The translations under genes were made by a program, and so were the position numbers. From NCBI GenBank assembly GCA_948470475.1, contig OX419347.1:2267572-2331571 (forward strand): DNA of 64,000 nt, written 5' to 3'. This document shows, piece after piece, positions 49,201 through 59,094 of this stretch. The notes under the pieces are model-generated. The model was given only the letters and a program-made list of their open reading frames with translations, was not told where the DNA came from and did no database searches. Numbering within the stretch: position 1 is the stretch's first letter; each line of letters begins with the position of its first letter. This DNA comes from Galaxea fascicularis. Lineage: Eukaryota > Cnidaria > Anthozoa > Scleractinia > Euphylliidae.

Positions 49201-52200
49201 CTTAATATTTAGCAAAAGTCATTCTTCTCTAGCGAACAGCAAGGCATTGTGGAAAACAACACAGGGGCAGTAAAGGAAAAAAAAGTTAACTGACTTCTCC
49301 TATTTAAACTTGAACTATTTCGTGCGAAGGCTGTAAAGTTGTAGCAAACGTGCAACAGGCTTGGCTGCATTTGGTACCCATTTGCAAAATGGTTTTTGCA
49401 GGAATGTTCCTATTTTCTATATCTCCTTGGTCAGTACTTCTCCAAGGGACTCAAAAGTGATTCATTCATTGCACACAAGCGTTATGGGTTGTTCCTGGAA
49501 ATGACGTATGTCCTGATGTATCGAAAAATGCCACTCACAGGACTAATGTAGGTTGCTTTGTGTCTCCATCAGTTTATATTGATTTATTCAGTTACTCAGA
49601 TGGGTAGTCTCTCTTTGTTTTTTCTTCAGGTATACCTCTAGGGTGTCGCAGCTAATGAGTGTACTCAAGGATCTCAATAGAGGAAAGTACCAAAGAACCA
49701 TGTTGTCAACTCCAAACCAAGTGAAAACAGATGATGCAAAACAAGGTACAGCTTCACAGAAACGTGCTGTTTGTATCGCCACACTTTAGGATCTCAGCTG
49801 CAAACACTAGGAAAGTATTGCTCAGAAGCTTTCATTTGAATGGTCAAACGTTAGGATGTCTTCCACAGACTCAAAAGTTAGAACCACCTTGTAGAGCATA
49901 AGAAACAGCACCACAGGAAAGTACTGCTCAGTAGCTTTCATTTGAATGGTCACACTTTAGGATTTCACCCAGAGACTCAAAAGTTAGAAGGCAGGTAATA
50001 AAGATTAAACAACACATGAGGTTTACTTGGTTCACATTATAATTTTATCCCCCGTCTAGAAAGCTAGAATTATCTTATACAGCTGGTGGCTCATTTTCTT
50101 ACGAAAATCAGATGTATGCTGTATTCTATCCTTTGCAGATAGGATTTCGACAGACTGTTTAGACCCCAGTAAAGGAGAAATCGTAGAAACTGACCATTTG
50201 ATCAGGCGAGTACAGCACTTACAGTTCATCGTTGAGAAATGGGTGAAGTACGTTTTTAAGGGTACAAGGAAATTGGAGTGCACCAAAGGCCCCTCTCATA
50301 GCATCTGTGCGCAATGCTACGTGAAGGTTGATTCTGGTTGGTCATAAGGCTCCTTTAGATTTTAGGACAACTTATTCTTGCTTAAATTATGTATTTTGTT
50401 GAAATGTCTGAAACAAGTTAAAACAACCCCTTCTGTTGTTTTATGTTTGAATGATTCTTTTTTACTTTTAGGTTTGAACATGTTCCACTGGTCACTCCAA
50501 ATGGTGACGTCCTGATAAATGACCTATCGTTCGAGGTAAACATCACGTTATTCCAAACACGGTCAAAAGCTTATTGCATTAGCGTTTTAGGTAAAGGTGG
50601 CCAAGTCTTTGTCTTTGAAGAAGCCTACTTTTGGTTTATTTACTGGTAGTTTGAAAACTACTGGTTCTGGTGGCGGCAATGAAATAGTTACAGTGATGAA
50701 TTCATGAAGTCGGGCTGTTCCCAAAGAAAACTTACGGCTTGAAACATCGGATTTTTTTTGTTATAATTTCTTTCCTGTGTCGTCTTTTTCAGGTTCGCTC
50801 TGGGATGAATGTCTTAGTTTGTGGCCCGAATGGTTGTGGAAAGAGTTCACTTTTTAGAATCCTTGGAGAGGTGAGACGTCATACTGAGTAAAAACTAAGA
50901 CTGCCGTGTTCATTTTGGGAACTTGCATCTCTCAGGGAATTCACGATCAGGGAGGGTATGGGTTACCTCTTCTTTTAACCCTTAAAGACAGCATCAACCA
51001 GTCTCCTCATACTTCGCTTGAGAAATATGTATAAATTTGTTATTAAATTGTAAATTGATTTAGCGATATCAGACCCTCGAAGAACTTATCAACTTTGAGC
51101 TCTGAAAGTAAAATCCTTATCTTTACAGGACTGTCTTTTTTTAACCTTTCAAACCGCGCGCAACTACTATGCATTCCTTGTCTCGTCACACAACACTTGC
51201 TGGAAAGGAGTCTTGCTTAACGTCAAGACGGTCTACGTAAAATATTAGTGAAAGTGCATTCAGTGTTGATTACCGTTTTTGTTTTTGCGATCTAATTGTA
51301 GTTGTGGCCACTATTCGGAGGAAAACTGGTCAAACCAGACAAAAGCAAGTTGTTCTATGTTCCACAGGTGAGTGGCGCGATCGTCTTGGAGTAGTAACCT
51401 TTACCTTGAAGCCGCGGCTGCACGAGCGATTTTTTGCTTGCGATGGTGATGCTATTTTTTCTGGAAATCGTCGCATCCGCCGGCGCGCAGTGGTGGCTAC
51501 ACCAGTGATAAAGTCTCTGATTTTGTCGCGAAACGTTCAACTCATTGAATTTCTTGCGATTTTTTAGCTGTTGCCAGCGCAGCACTTGCGCGAGGGAGGC
51601 TACACAGGTGATTTAGAAAACATCGCATCACATCGCGAGCAAAACATCGCTCGTGTAGCCGCCGCTTAACCCGTAAGTTCTGACATCAAAATGCGTATTC
51701 TCTTAACTGGTCTCCTCATGTTTCGTATACTACAAGTTTAGAGAAGTTGGTTAAACATCAAGACTTTTCATGTGTGATGATCACTTCCTTTATTCTCATA
51801 AACTGTTTGTCAACTGAAATGGTAAGAACTATAAGGAGTAGGCTTTGGTCGCTGTCAGTGCCTCAACCCCTACCACCCACCCCTCCCCTCCCTGTTTCTT
51901 TATATTCACGGGAGTCTTATTTTGACAATGGCGTTCTAACGGAGCCTGCTGTAATCACCTAGTAACCAGGCAAAATGTTGATATTTTACGGTGAAGTGTG
52001 ATGGAAAAATAACTTTCGTATTATCGCGATGTAAAGTCAGAGTTAACAAAAATGTCAGTACCCTAGTCATGATATTTTGTTATTCGTGTGACGCGTCTCA
52101 AATTGTCAGTTTTGCGATTTCTCAAGGCAGAAACGCATTCATTGAAGTACTTATTCATTTATTTTGAGCTTTAATGTAAATTCAATCCGTTCATTGTTTC

Positions 52201-52682
52201 CGTTCTTCCCTCTTTGCGTGGGTGCTCTGTGAAAAAAATAGGTCCGCAATGCGTACATGTGTGGCTTACTAGACCACGTGACAGGCGCTCGACTCTCGTG
52301 GACAAATAAATAAATAAATTTGGTCTCAGCATAATGTGGCTATACACTTCGTGTAAGCCACACAAAAATCCAAAATATTTTACATTGAATACTTATCCAG
52401 TAAATTTTTGTCATCGTTGCTTCACTGTATTTATTTTCTGTCCTCTTGTAGCGGCCTTACATGACTCTTGGAACACTCAGGGATCAAGTGATTTATCCCG
52501 ACACCAAAGAAGATTTGCACAGAAAAGGATTCAGTGATCAAGATCTCGAAGAGTACCTCAACCAGGTAAGTGAAATCATTGTTTTTATTTGAAAATGGGA
52601 AACGTTTCACAATCCTGGTGATGATGATAATGATGACGATGACGATGGCGACGGTGTTGATGATGATGATGATGGTGATGGT

Positions 52683-52717
<35 letters not shown>

Positions 52718-55450
52718 TGATGACGATGATGATGATGATGGTGATGATGGGTGATGATGATGACGATGACGACGATGACGATGATGATGACGATGATGAT
52801 GATGATGATGGTGATGATGGGTGATGATGATGACGATGACGACGATGATGACGATGATGATGATGATGATGATTATGACGATGACGTTCACGGTGATGGT
52901 AATGTTAATAAAGATGATAATGATGACGGTGATGCTTTTGATGATAGCCACGGAGGATTCGATTTGATTTACTCGCTTATTTTTGGCTTGAATAACTCCA
53001 TTGTCTGTATTTAGGTTCATCTTGGTAATATTCTTGAACGAGAAGGAAGCTGGGACACAATTCAGGTATAATTAATGTAAAGTTTATAATTGTAGCCTCG
53101 TAGTAACATTTGACGATGGCTGTTTATCTCCATTTCACTTCATTTATTTTCTTGTGATTTCTTTTAGGATTGGATGGATGTACTCAGCGGTGGCGAAAAG
53201 CAAAGAATGGCTGTAAGGTTTTGCTTTCAATACTTTACTAGTTGCTAGGACTTTTTGTTCTTCTTACCGTAACTCAGACAAGGAACTCCTCTTGGTCTTA
53301 TATTATTAGTAATCGTCCAGAAAAAATGCAGTGTTCTCTGTCAGGCTCCTGCCTCTGTTAGAAACAAACGAACGACCGAAGAAACAAGCAAACAAAACGC
53401 GAGCACAAGACAAAAAAATACCAAGAAACAGTTTTTTTGGGGGATTCTAAGGAGAATCTTTTAGCTGCTATTTTCCATCAAAAAGGACATTTGATTTGAT
53501 TGTAAATTATTTGAAGGCATTTTTTCGTGTTCCTTAGATGGCCCGTCTTTTCTACCACAAGCCTCAGTTTGCTATCCTTGATGAGTGCACAAGTGCTGTT
53601 AGCGTGGATGTCGAAGGGTTCATGTACACACGCTGTAGAGAGGTCAGTATGTAATCAAAACCGATGAACTACCGGGAAAATTTGCAAATGTTATTTCGCC
53701 TTTTTTTTTATGCGTGATGTCATTTGTGCGTCTATTCTGAAATCGCAAATTCCTCTGGACCAATCAAACCGCGAGGATTACACCGTCCATCGTATAATAA
53801 TATGTAGAATAAATCTGCTACCGTTCTATCACGAATGCCGGTCTCTAATTGGCTATGCTACTCGCTATCTATTCTGTGATAGATAATGAGAAGCGTTTGT
53901 CAATAAAATGGCGGCCGTTCCTTTGCGTCTTCAAATTGTCTGCGGGGAGAACTTGGATAATTTACTTGTTTAGTTTTGAACGACTAGTAGATTTATACTA
54001 AAACAATTAGATTATTCACTCTCGATTTCTATGCGCGATAGAAATCTCGAGCTCATAATCTAATTGTTAACTATTTAGCCCTTTGACCCCCAGGAGTGTT
54101 TAATATGTAACTTCTTCTCTCAATTTCAATAGATTGTAAAGCAAATAGCTAATGAGAATAGACATATTTATCAGTTGGAGATGTTATCTTGATATGACAC
54201 CAAATTCTCTTAACTGATTAACAAGGAAATGTATGACAGCTTGAAGGGAGAATTGCTAATCGGATCCTGGGAGTTAAAGGGTTAACAGAGTTCAACTAGG
54301 TGTTAATCCTGTTCCTCCTCTATTTCAGGTGGGTATTACACTCTTTACTGTTTCACATCGCAAGTCGCTGTGGAAATACCACGAGGTTAGTGTGTTTCTG
54401 TATCTGCTGGTCTTTACGATGTTTGTGAATTGCTGGGTCCCTCCACAAGAGTTTCTTTACGTGATCCTTTATATTATCGCTATGAGGTGTATGTTGATAC
54501 ATAGACTAAAGGCCCTGGCAAACGAGGACACATTGTTGCGGACAACTTGTTGCCGGCACAAATGTTTCCCCGTTTGCGTAGCATGGAAACACACCATTCA
54601 TTTTGTGTCCCGTTCGTTTGCGCGCCCAAAAAACATTATGAGCAACAATGCGTCCGCAACAATGTGTCCTCGTTTGCCAGGGCCTTTAGATAGATATGTC
54701 TTGTAACGTTTGCGTATATTTAGTTCTTGTCGGGCCACGTGCAAAAGTTCAATTTTATCCTTGATTTTAGTTTTATTGTTATTTTGTGTTACACTCAATA
54801 TCATGCATAACCAAATACACAAAGAAAAAGTAAAACTTAAGAAAAAGGAAAAATTGAACTAAAAGATGAAAATATTAGATCGCCCTAGCATTTGGTGCAT
54901 CTTGATTTACACCGTCATACCTTTCTGGGAAAATATATTATCTTTCTCCGCCACCTTGACCTTGACGGCCAGGAAAAGCTAAAAGAATGCTCCAAGGAGA
55001 CACACGTAATATTGTAGATGATATAAATGAAATAAATCATATATGAACTACGGATGTGAAATTAAATGAAGACTGATCCTCGCAGGTATGAACACAATTT
55101 AGGCAATTGTATGGGGGGCTGATTAGGGGTTGAGGTCCCGAATTTTTTTCAGGCTTCTTTACGCAATTGCCTAAATTGGGTTCATATGAGAGTCAGTCAG
55201 TCTTCATTTGACACATAATATTGGATTTTTTTCATAGTCCGCTACTAATATCAATATCAAGTTGTCTTGTTAAGTAATCGACTATGGCTTTCTCGATAGC
55301 TTGGCGTGGGATAGAAAATCTCTGCTGTCCTCTCTAACTTCAATATTTTTCTGTTTTCTTTTATCACCACAGTATGTCCTGTACATGGATGGAAGAGGTT
55401 CTTATGAGTACAAAACAATCGACTCCGCTACCACAGAATTTGGATCGTAG
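37229..55450 (+). CDS. ABCD3: Peroxisomal ABC half-transporter ABCD3 (PMP70), 28 exons
   Basis: ABCD3 dimerises in the peroxisomal membrane and imports branched-chain acyl-CoA, dicarboxylic acyl-CoA and bile-acid precursors. Exons: 37229-37365, 37520-37559, 38844-38893, 39435-39486, 40163-40251, 40362-40431, 40683-40709, 41428-41498, 41784-41853, 45696-45749, 46103-46159, 46867-46919, 47291-47380, 47847-47916, 48247-48316, 48476-48573, 49071-49162, 49630-49745, 50139-50205, 50472-50535, 50793-50870, 51302-51367, 52452-52565, 53015-53065, 53168-53212, 53538-53642, 54329-54385, 55373-55450. All phases close and give 676 residues (human 659). Seen in order: a hydrophobic N-terminus, the membrane domain ([37 protein letters not shown]), the EAA-like [15 protein letters not shown], Walker [11 protein letters not shown]-loop VPQRPYM, signature LSGGE, Walker B FAILDE, H-loop TVSHRKS and a C-terminus ending in EFGS. 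The catalytic set is intact. Intron 19 has a GC donor (50206). Introns hold MITEs, a SINE, a 2-kb minisatellite and a GAT microsatellite. Confidence 0.97.
37591..37990. repeat. Repeat family D, uninterrupted copy (ABCD3 intron 2)
   Basis: A palindromic head (ACAATTATTGGAT ... ATCCAATAATTGT, with GATAGCGATAATTGTCAAGG against CCTTGATAATTATCGCTATC) is followed by a tail of about 250 bp ending near GGTGACACCAATGTATAATA. The same unit recurs at 59095-60595, where it is split by a transposon. The open frame over it (37578-37880) is repeat-derived. Confidence 0.88.
38350..38486. repeat. MITE family B, copy 2 (ABCD3 intron 2)
   Basis: Arms GGGCATGGGTCTATTCCTGA and TCAGGAATAGACCCACT, outer ends CTGAGTCAG/CTCGGTC, matching 6972-7130. 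TTTCGAACAGGTGCAAAGAT follows 3', as in the other copy. Confidence 0.75.
39950..40110 (-). repeat. tRNA-derived SINE (ABCD3 intron 4)
   Basis: On the minus strand a tRNA-like head reads GATGACACAGTGGCGAGAGT (A-box region), then GCCTGGGTTCAATTTCCGG, whose GGTTCAATTTC is a B box. A body follows with CATATGTGGGTTAA, GTTGGTTCTATTGTGGGTAC and TCTCCTCAAAAACCAACAC. I remember this head and body from cnidarian SINEs. It lies in the intron 39487-40162. Confidence 0.75.
42570..44645. repeat. 28-bp minisatellite, about 2.1 kb (ABCD3 intron 9)
   Basis: The array is built of CATTACAACCCAG + CATTACAACGGACCT (13 + 15 = 28 bp), roughly 70 units by length, with the 5' and 3' edges more diverged (TTACAAAGCACC, GGTTACAACGG). 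One strand is almost G-free apart from CGG/CAG. A block near 43271 recurs about 519 bp later at 43790, showing an internal segmental duplication. As 28 is not a multiple of three, one frame cycles through three peptides and yields a stop-free 423-codon frame that is not a gene. Confidence 0.93.
47041..47204. repeat. Possible short MITE with GGGCTGTCA ends
   Basis: GGGCTGTCA near 47042 is mirrored by TGACAGCCC near 47196 across about 150 bp (ABCD3 intron 12). TATCCCC words are repeated inside. The ends are only nine bases, so this is weaker than the others. Confidence 0.4.
49786..49995. repeat. Dispersed VNTR-like repeat, two units, reverse of 7900-8215
   Basis: Two units share AGCTTTCATTTGAATGGTCA, GGAAAGTATTGCTCAG-like sequence and GACTCAAAAGTTAGAA. 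The reverse complement matches the units at 7.9-8.2 kb. It begins 40 bases after ABCD3 exon 18. Confidence 0.7.
51409..51668. repeat. MITE with AAGCCGCGGCTGCACGAGCG end (ABCD3 intron 22)
   Basis: The left arm AAGCCGCGGCTGCACGAGCG is mirrored at the right by CGCTCGTGTAGCCGCCGCTT, with inner pairing (TTGCTTGCGATG, CATCGCGAGCAA). GGTGGCTACACCAG and GGAGGCTACACAGG inside suggest an inner repeat of the arm. Confidence 0.7.
52613..52930. repeat. GAT/GATGAC microsatellite (ABCD3 intron 23)
   Basis: About 300 bases of GAT and GAC triplets with few interruptions. It reads as poly-Asp on one strand and as His, Ser or Ile runs in others, so every frame over it is an artefact. A block around 52740-52760 is repeated around 52810-52830 (GATGGGTGATGATGATGACG). 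Confidence 0.95.
54002..54068. repeat. Short palindrome AACAATTAGATTAT ... ATAATCTAATTGTT (ABCD3 intron 26)
   Basis: A 67-bp near-perfect palindrome: AACAATTAGATTAT at the left and its exact complement at the right, with CTCGATTTCTATGCGCGATAG folding at the centre. Confidence 0.7.
54075..54285. repeat. Dispersed repeat with TAGCCCTTTGACCCCCAGGA end
   Basis: TAGCCCTTTGACCCCCAGGA at the left is mirrored by CTGGGAGTTAAAGGGTTA at the right, about 210 bp apart. Similar CCCTTTAACTCCCA-ended repeats are, from memory, common in coral genomes. Diverged ends are also hinted at near 41060 (TTAACCCTTTAAGCCCC). Confidence 0.65.
54506..54689. mobile_element. MITE with 38-bp perfect TIR and ATAGA target duplication
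   Basis: CTAAAGGCCCTGGCAAACGA (continuing through GGACACATTGTTGCGGAC) is exactly mirrored at the right end. ATAGA flanks both ends (54501-54505 and 54690-54694). The interior is non-coding. It lies in ABCD3 intron 27. Confidence 0.87.
55063..55211. repeat. MITE with AAATGAAGACTGA ends (ABCD3 intron 27)
   Basis: AAATGAAGACTGATCCTCGC and ACACAATTTAGGCAATTG at the left are mirrored by CAATTGCCTAAATTGGGTTC and AGTCAGTCTTCATTT at the right. Confidence 0.75.
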
Positions 55451-55583
55451 CCACAACATCACCGATGATGTTTTAAACGTCTATTTCCTGCTATGAAGCA
55501 TACTTTTGGTAGATAATTGTAATTGTAAGTTGTATAACGTTGCTAGTCGAATATTATTTCAATCGCAATCCTTGTTCTCGTGT

Positions 55584-55610
55584 TAAGCCTGGTTCACACG
55601 TGCGACATAA

Positions 55611-55645
<35 letters not shown>

Positions 55646-55661
55646 TAAAAAGTACCTCGTG

Positions 55662-55692
<31 letters not shown>

Positions 55693-55811
55693 CACCTTGA
55701 CGACATAGTAGGAACATAATACCATGAACACATCGACATAAGGATAAAACTGATCTTTTAACTATGTCATTATGCCTATGTCGTTATGTCGCTGGTGTGA
55801 ACCAGGCCTTA
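55584..55811. repeat. MITE with TAAGCCTGGTTCACAC ends
   Basis: TAAGCCTGGTTCACAC at the left and GTGTGAACCAGGCCTTA at the right, with short direct repeats of CGACATAA next to both ends (CGACATAACGACATAACG). It begins about 130 bp past the ABCD3 stop and may overlap its 3' UTR. Confidence 0.8.
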
Positions 55812-57054
55812 TCGAAGGATTGCGTCTTACGACTTTTTGGGTCTTATCTTTTGAATTAATTTATTTTGCGCATTGGAGAACTAGAAAGTGAACAGGGTCC
55901 TTTGTCTGTCGTTTTTGTGCTTTAGGACACAATAATGATCAGAATGTAGTCCTTAAAATGGTCCTGCTTATACAACAAGAATTGATGAAATTTGCCGATT
56001 TTAAACAATTACTCTCAACTAGGACCGTGTAAATACGTTAAAAACAATGAGGAGAAAATATACGTTGACATGGAGCATAAAGGATTTAATAGCAATCCAC
56101 TTGCTGTATTTGTCGGATGCAAAATGCAGTTCTCACACTCCGCTGGTAGCTATGTCAAGCTGACCGCCGCCGCCGCCTCACCTTTATTGCAAAATCAAAG
56201 TTAAGACCAGTAGCATTACGCTAAAGACTGGAATTAACGAAAAAGTGCAAGGCTTGTACATTATACTGATATTGTATAAAAACTTATAATCTTTGCGTGG
56301 GTGTGCGGGAAAGTCGGCAATGGCAGACGCCGCAAAAACAACTGCCTGCCCCATAAGTCACATGACCTATACCCAGGCCCCAGCGGTGTGTGAGAAAAGC
56401 ATTTTTCACTTATTTCATTTCACTCAGCCAATGAAAAATTACTCTTAGTTGCTCGATTGAGGGTTTGTTGGTAAAGGAATGATTCACTCCGCAAAATGGA
56501 TATTCAAGTTTTTTTTGCATTGAGAAGAGGAACGTTTGGCATTCAGTTTGTAATCTTTCTGTATGATTTAAGTTAAGAGCCAATCAAAACAGACGTTAGG
56601 TATGGGGACAGTTGAAAATAAGTTTATCAATCGCAAGCTTTTACTTCTTTGAGCAGCTTAAAAATGTTTATAACTTGCAAATACAGCTATTTCGTGGATT
56701 GAGGTAGACCTTAACAAGACTCGTTACAGTGTAATAAGCAGTATAGCATTCAAGTCGAATTGCAACAATTACTCGAGTTTGAAGTTGATCTCCATAAAAC
56801 GGTGTGGTGAAACCAGTGGTGAACTCAGGTTTTCATTATTTTAATATTACATTTTATGGTAAGCTATTGGAGCACTTAATTTTTTAGCACACTTTAGTTT
56901 TTCATCATAATTTATTACCTTTTCCATTTAGCAAATTAGATTATGTACATTATCAGTGAACATTGATGATAATTAAAAATTGTTAAAACGAAAATCTGGA
57001 ATTGACATTGTTGCCTGGTGCTGGACTGATTTTGATTTGCATACTGATGTCATA
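55812..57054. other. ABCD3 downstream region, no gene recognised
   Basis: AT-rich, with one GC-richer patch near 56300-56400. The frame 55992-56204 has no supporting motif. Confidence 0.4.
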
Positions 57055-57215
57055 ACATTAATCATTCATACATGACATTATCAACCACTAACATTTTAAT
57101 TATTCATACATGACGTCACTACCATTTAAATTCAACCTTAAACCTGAGTAGTGACGTCATGTATGAATAAGTAATATATGTTAATCGATGATGATGTCAT
57201 GTATGCATAATTAAT
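57055..57215. repeat. Nested inverted repeat with CATACATGACGTCA arms
   Basis: CATACATGACGTCACTAC is mirrored by GTAGTGACGTCATGTATG, and an outer pair repeats the word (CATACATGACATTAT, ATGATGTCATGTATG). The arms carry the palindrome TGACGTCA, which is also a CRE-type site, though here it looks structural. Confidence 0.75.
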
Positions 57216-57459
57216 ACGGGTTTCTGAATATAATTATATCATTCATGTATATTAATTCTGTATGGCTGACATATTTTATTTATCTGAATCTTATCAAACA
57301 GTTCTAACATATGCATTTCTAACGCCAATAACTCACATCAATGTCAATAAGTAAAACTCACAACACAGCTCTGTTGCTAACTATACAACGTAAATTAAGC
57401 TTTTACGAGGAATGTTTTTTTTTTGTAAAATCAATGCCTACGTTTAGTTATCTTAACTT

Positions 57460-57630
57460 TGAAGAGTTTCTTTGAGTTCATTGGTGTTCATTGCGGTTTG
57501 CGGATTTTTCGTTTTACAGTTTTCGTAAAAAAATACTAGTGGTTTTTCGGTTTTGATATCCGATGGGGTTTTTGGTTTTTCCAATTTTGCTATTTTGTCC
57601 TTTTGCGGTTTACGGTTTTGGGTGCCCCCC
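57460..57630. repeat. Degenerate GCGGTTT/TTTTCGG simple repeat
   Basis: A loose run of words such as GCGGTTTGCGGATTTTTCG, GGTTTTTCGGTTTTG and TTGCGGTTTACGGTTTTGGG. The open frames over it on both strands (57453-57791 and 57553-57813) appear to follow from this composition. Confidence 0.5.
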
Positions 57631-57893
57631 TCCCCCTTGAGTGGCCTCAAACATTGTGGCAACCTTGCAACGCGCTCGTTTTCCCGCGCAAAACTGTGTT
57701 TGACCGCGAAGTACGGCTGTGAAGAGGAGCTAGTAACCAATATGGCGCCGAATTTGAAGGTTGTTTTCCAGTGGGGAAAAACTTGGCGCATTTTGCTACA
57801 AATGCTCCACTAAAGCGCAAATTTCAGTAACGACTATATTTGTAAGCATTCCCTCTCTCATTCTGTGACATTTCAATTCAAGACAAGTCGTTA

Positions 57894-57951
57894 ATGCAGC
57901 TGAGAGTAACCAAAACGGAGGTCACTTTTTGCCGTCCACAGTGGCTTCAAG
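57894..57951 (+). other. Candidate first coding exon of an unfinished gene
   Basis: ATG at 57894 opens 19 codons (MQLRVTKTEVTFCRPQWLQ) ending at G|GTAAGC in phase 1. The sequence before it is GC-richer and promoter-like. No continuing exon was found up to 64000, so the gene would need a long first intron or run past the window. A chance ATG-plus-donor is quite possible. Confidence 0.22.
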
Positions 57952-58520
57952 GTAAGCTCATAAACATTTTTATTCGCCACATTTTGAGCATGCAGATACT
58001 TTTTATGTCAGCAAAACCTAAACTAATAGTTTAAAATGGTGTTAAACACCGTAGACGTGAGTTTAGGTCAAAAAGGAACAAGGGTTGTTGAGGTTACGGA
58101 GACTAAAGGGTATTTTTTTTTTTGGACCACGTGTGCGGACGGTAATAAGCTTATTGTTATTATAATTAAGCTTTTATCGCGAAAATATTTCCTGTAGTTT
58201 GGTCCTGTAATAAAAAAAACCGTTTTCTTTGTGTTAGCACAAACACCTGTAAACACTTGTGTTCCTGCAGCTGTAGACCAGGCGAATTAAAACGTTTTGA
58301 GTGTTTTTGTTGATGCTTCAGCAACCTCTTCTTTCCTCTCCTTTTGGTTAGAACCTCTTTGTTTTTGAGGTATTTAGAGGTTGTGTTTGTTTCTTTATTA
58401 AAATATCCCGGTTTAAATAACCGCTTTCAAAGTGGCCAAAGCTATGGGGATATGTTTTTGCGGTAGTTTAATGGTTGTCTTTTCCTTTGTCTGTTTTGTT
58501 TGATCTTATTTAGTCTCCCC

Positions 58521-58856
58521 AATAGACCTTTTTACCGATACGGCGGCCATCTTGAATTCTATTGTTTTGAGTGAGAAATTATGGGCTGCCGAGGGGGCAA
58601 TCGCTGGAAAATTTATGGTATACACAGCTTTCAGGATAAAATTTTACTGCTTGTCTCTCATATTCCAAAACAAATATTACAAGCGTTACATCTTTCTGTC
58701 ACGGTATTTGGCAGTGGTTTCTATGGTTAGCGAAAAATTATTGTTAAAAGTTATCACGCCACAGTATTCTTTATAATTATTTCTCATCTGCCCCCTGGGT
58801 TTCCCATAATTTCCTCGGAATTCAAGATGGCCGCCGTATTGGTAAAAAGGCCTATT
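58521..58856. repeat. MITE with AATAGACCTTTTTACC ends
   Basis: AATAGACCTTTTTACCGATA, CGGCGGCCATCTTGAATTC at the left are mirrored by GAATTCAAGATGGCCGCCGT, ATTGGTAAAAAGGCCTATT at the right, about 40 bp of near-perfect pairing. The frame inside (58552-58776) has no motif. Confidence 0.85.
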
Positions 58857-59094
58857 AGTACAGCATCCGTGCTCGGCTAAAAATATTTGGGACTTAAATG
58901 AAGTGACTATTTAAGAGGTGGCAACGCTGCAATTTAGAGCTGTGAAGGGGGTCAAATTAATGTCCAATTTATATGCCCCCTCCTCTCCTTCCTGCCAGAT
59001 GGTGAACCAGAAATTCTCTTGGGAAGAGTGGGGGAGGGGGTGGGGGCTTGAGGGCCCTTGAAAAAAAAAAATAACAGGGGCCAAAAGAACAATT

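Noticed and set aside
52570..53020. Poly-Asp, poly-Met and poly-His/Ser frames
   Set aside because: GAT microsatellite in an ABCD3 intron.
57453..57791. 112-codon minus-strand frame
   Set aside because: Largely follows from the degenerate GCGGTTT simple repeat; no splice or domain support.
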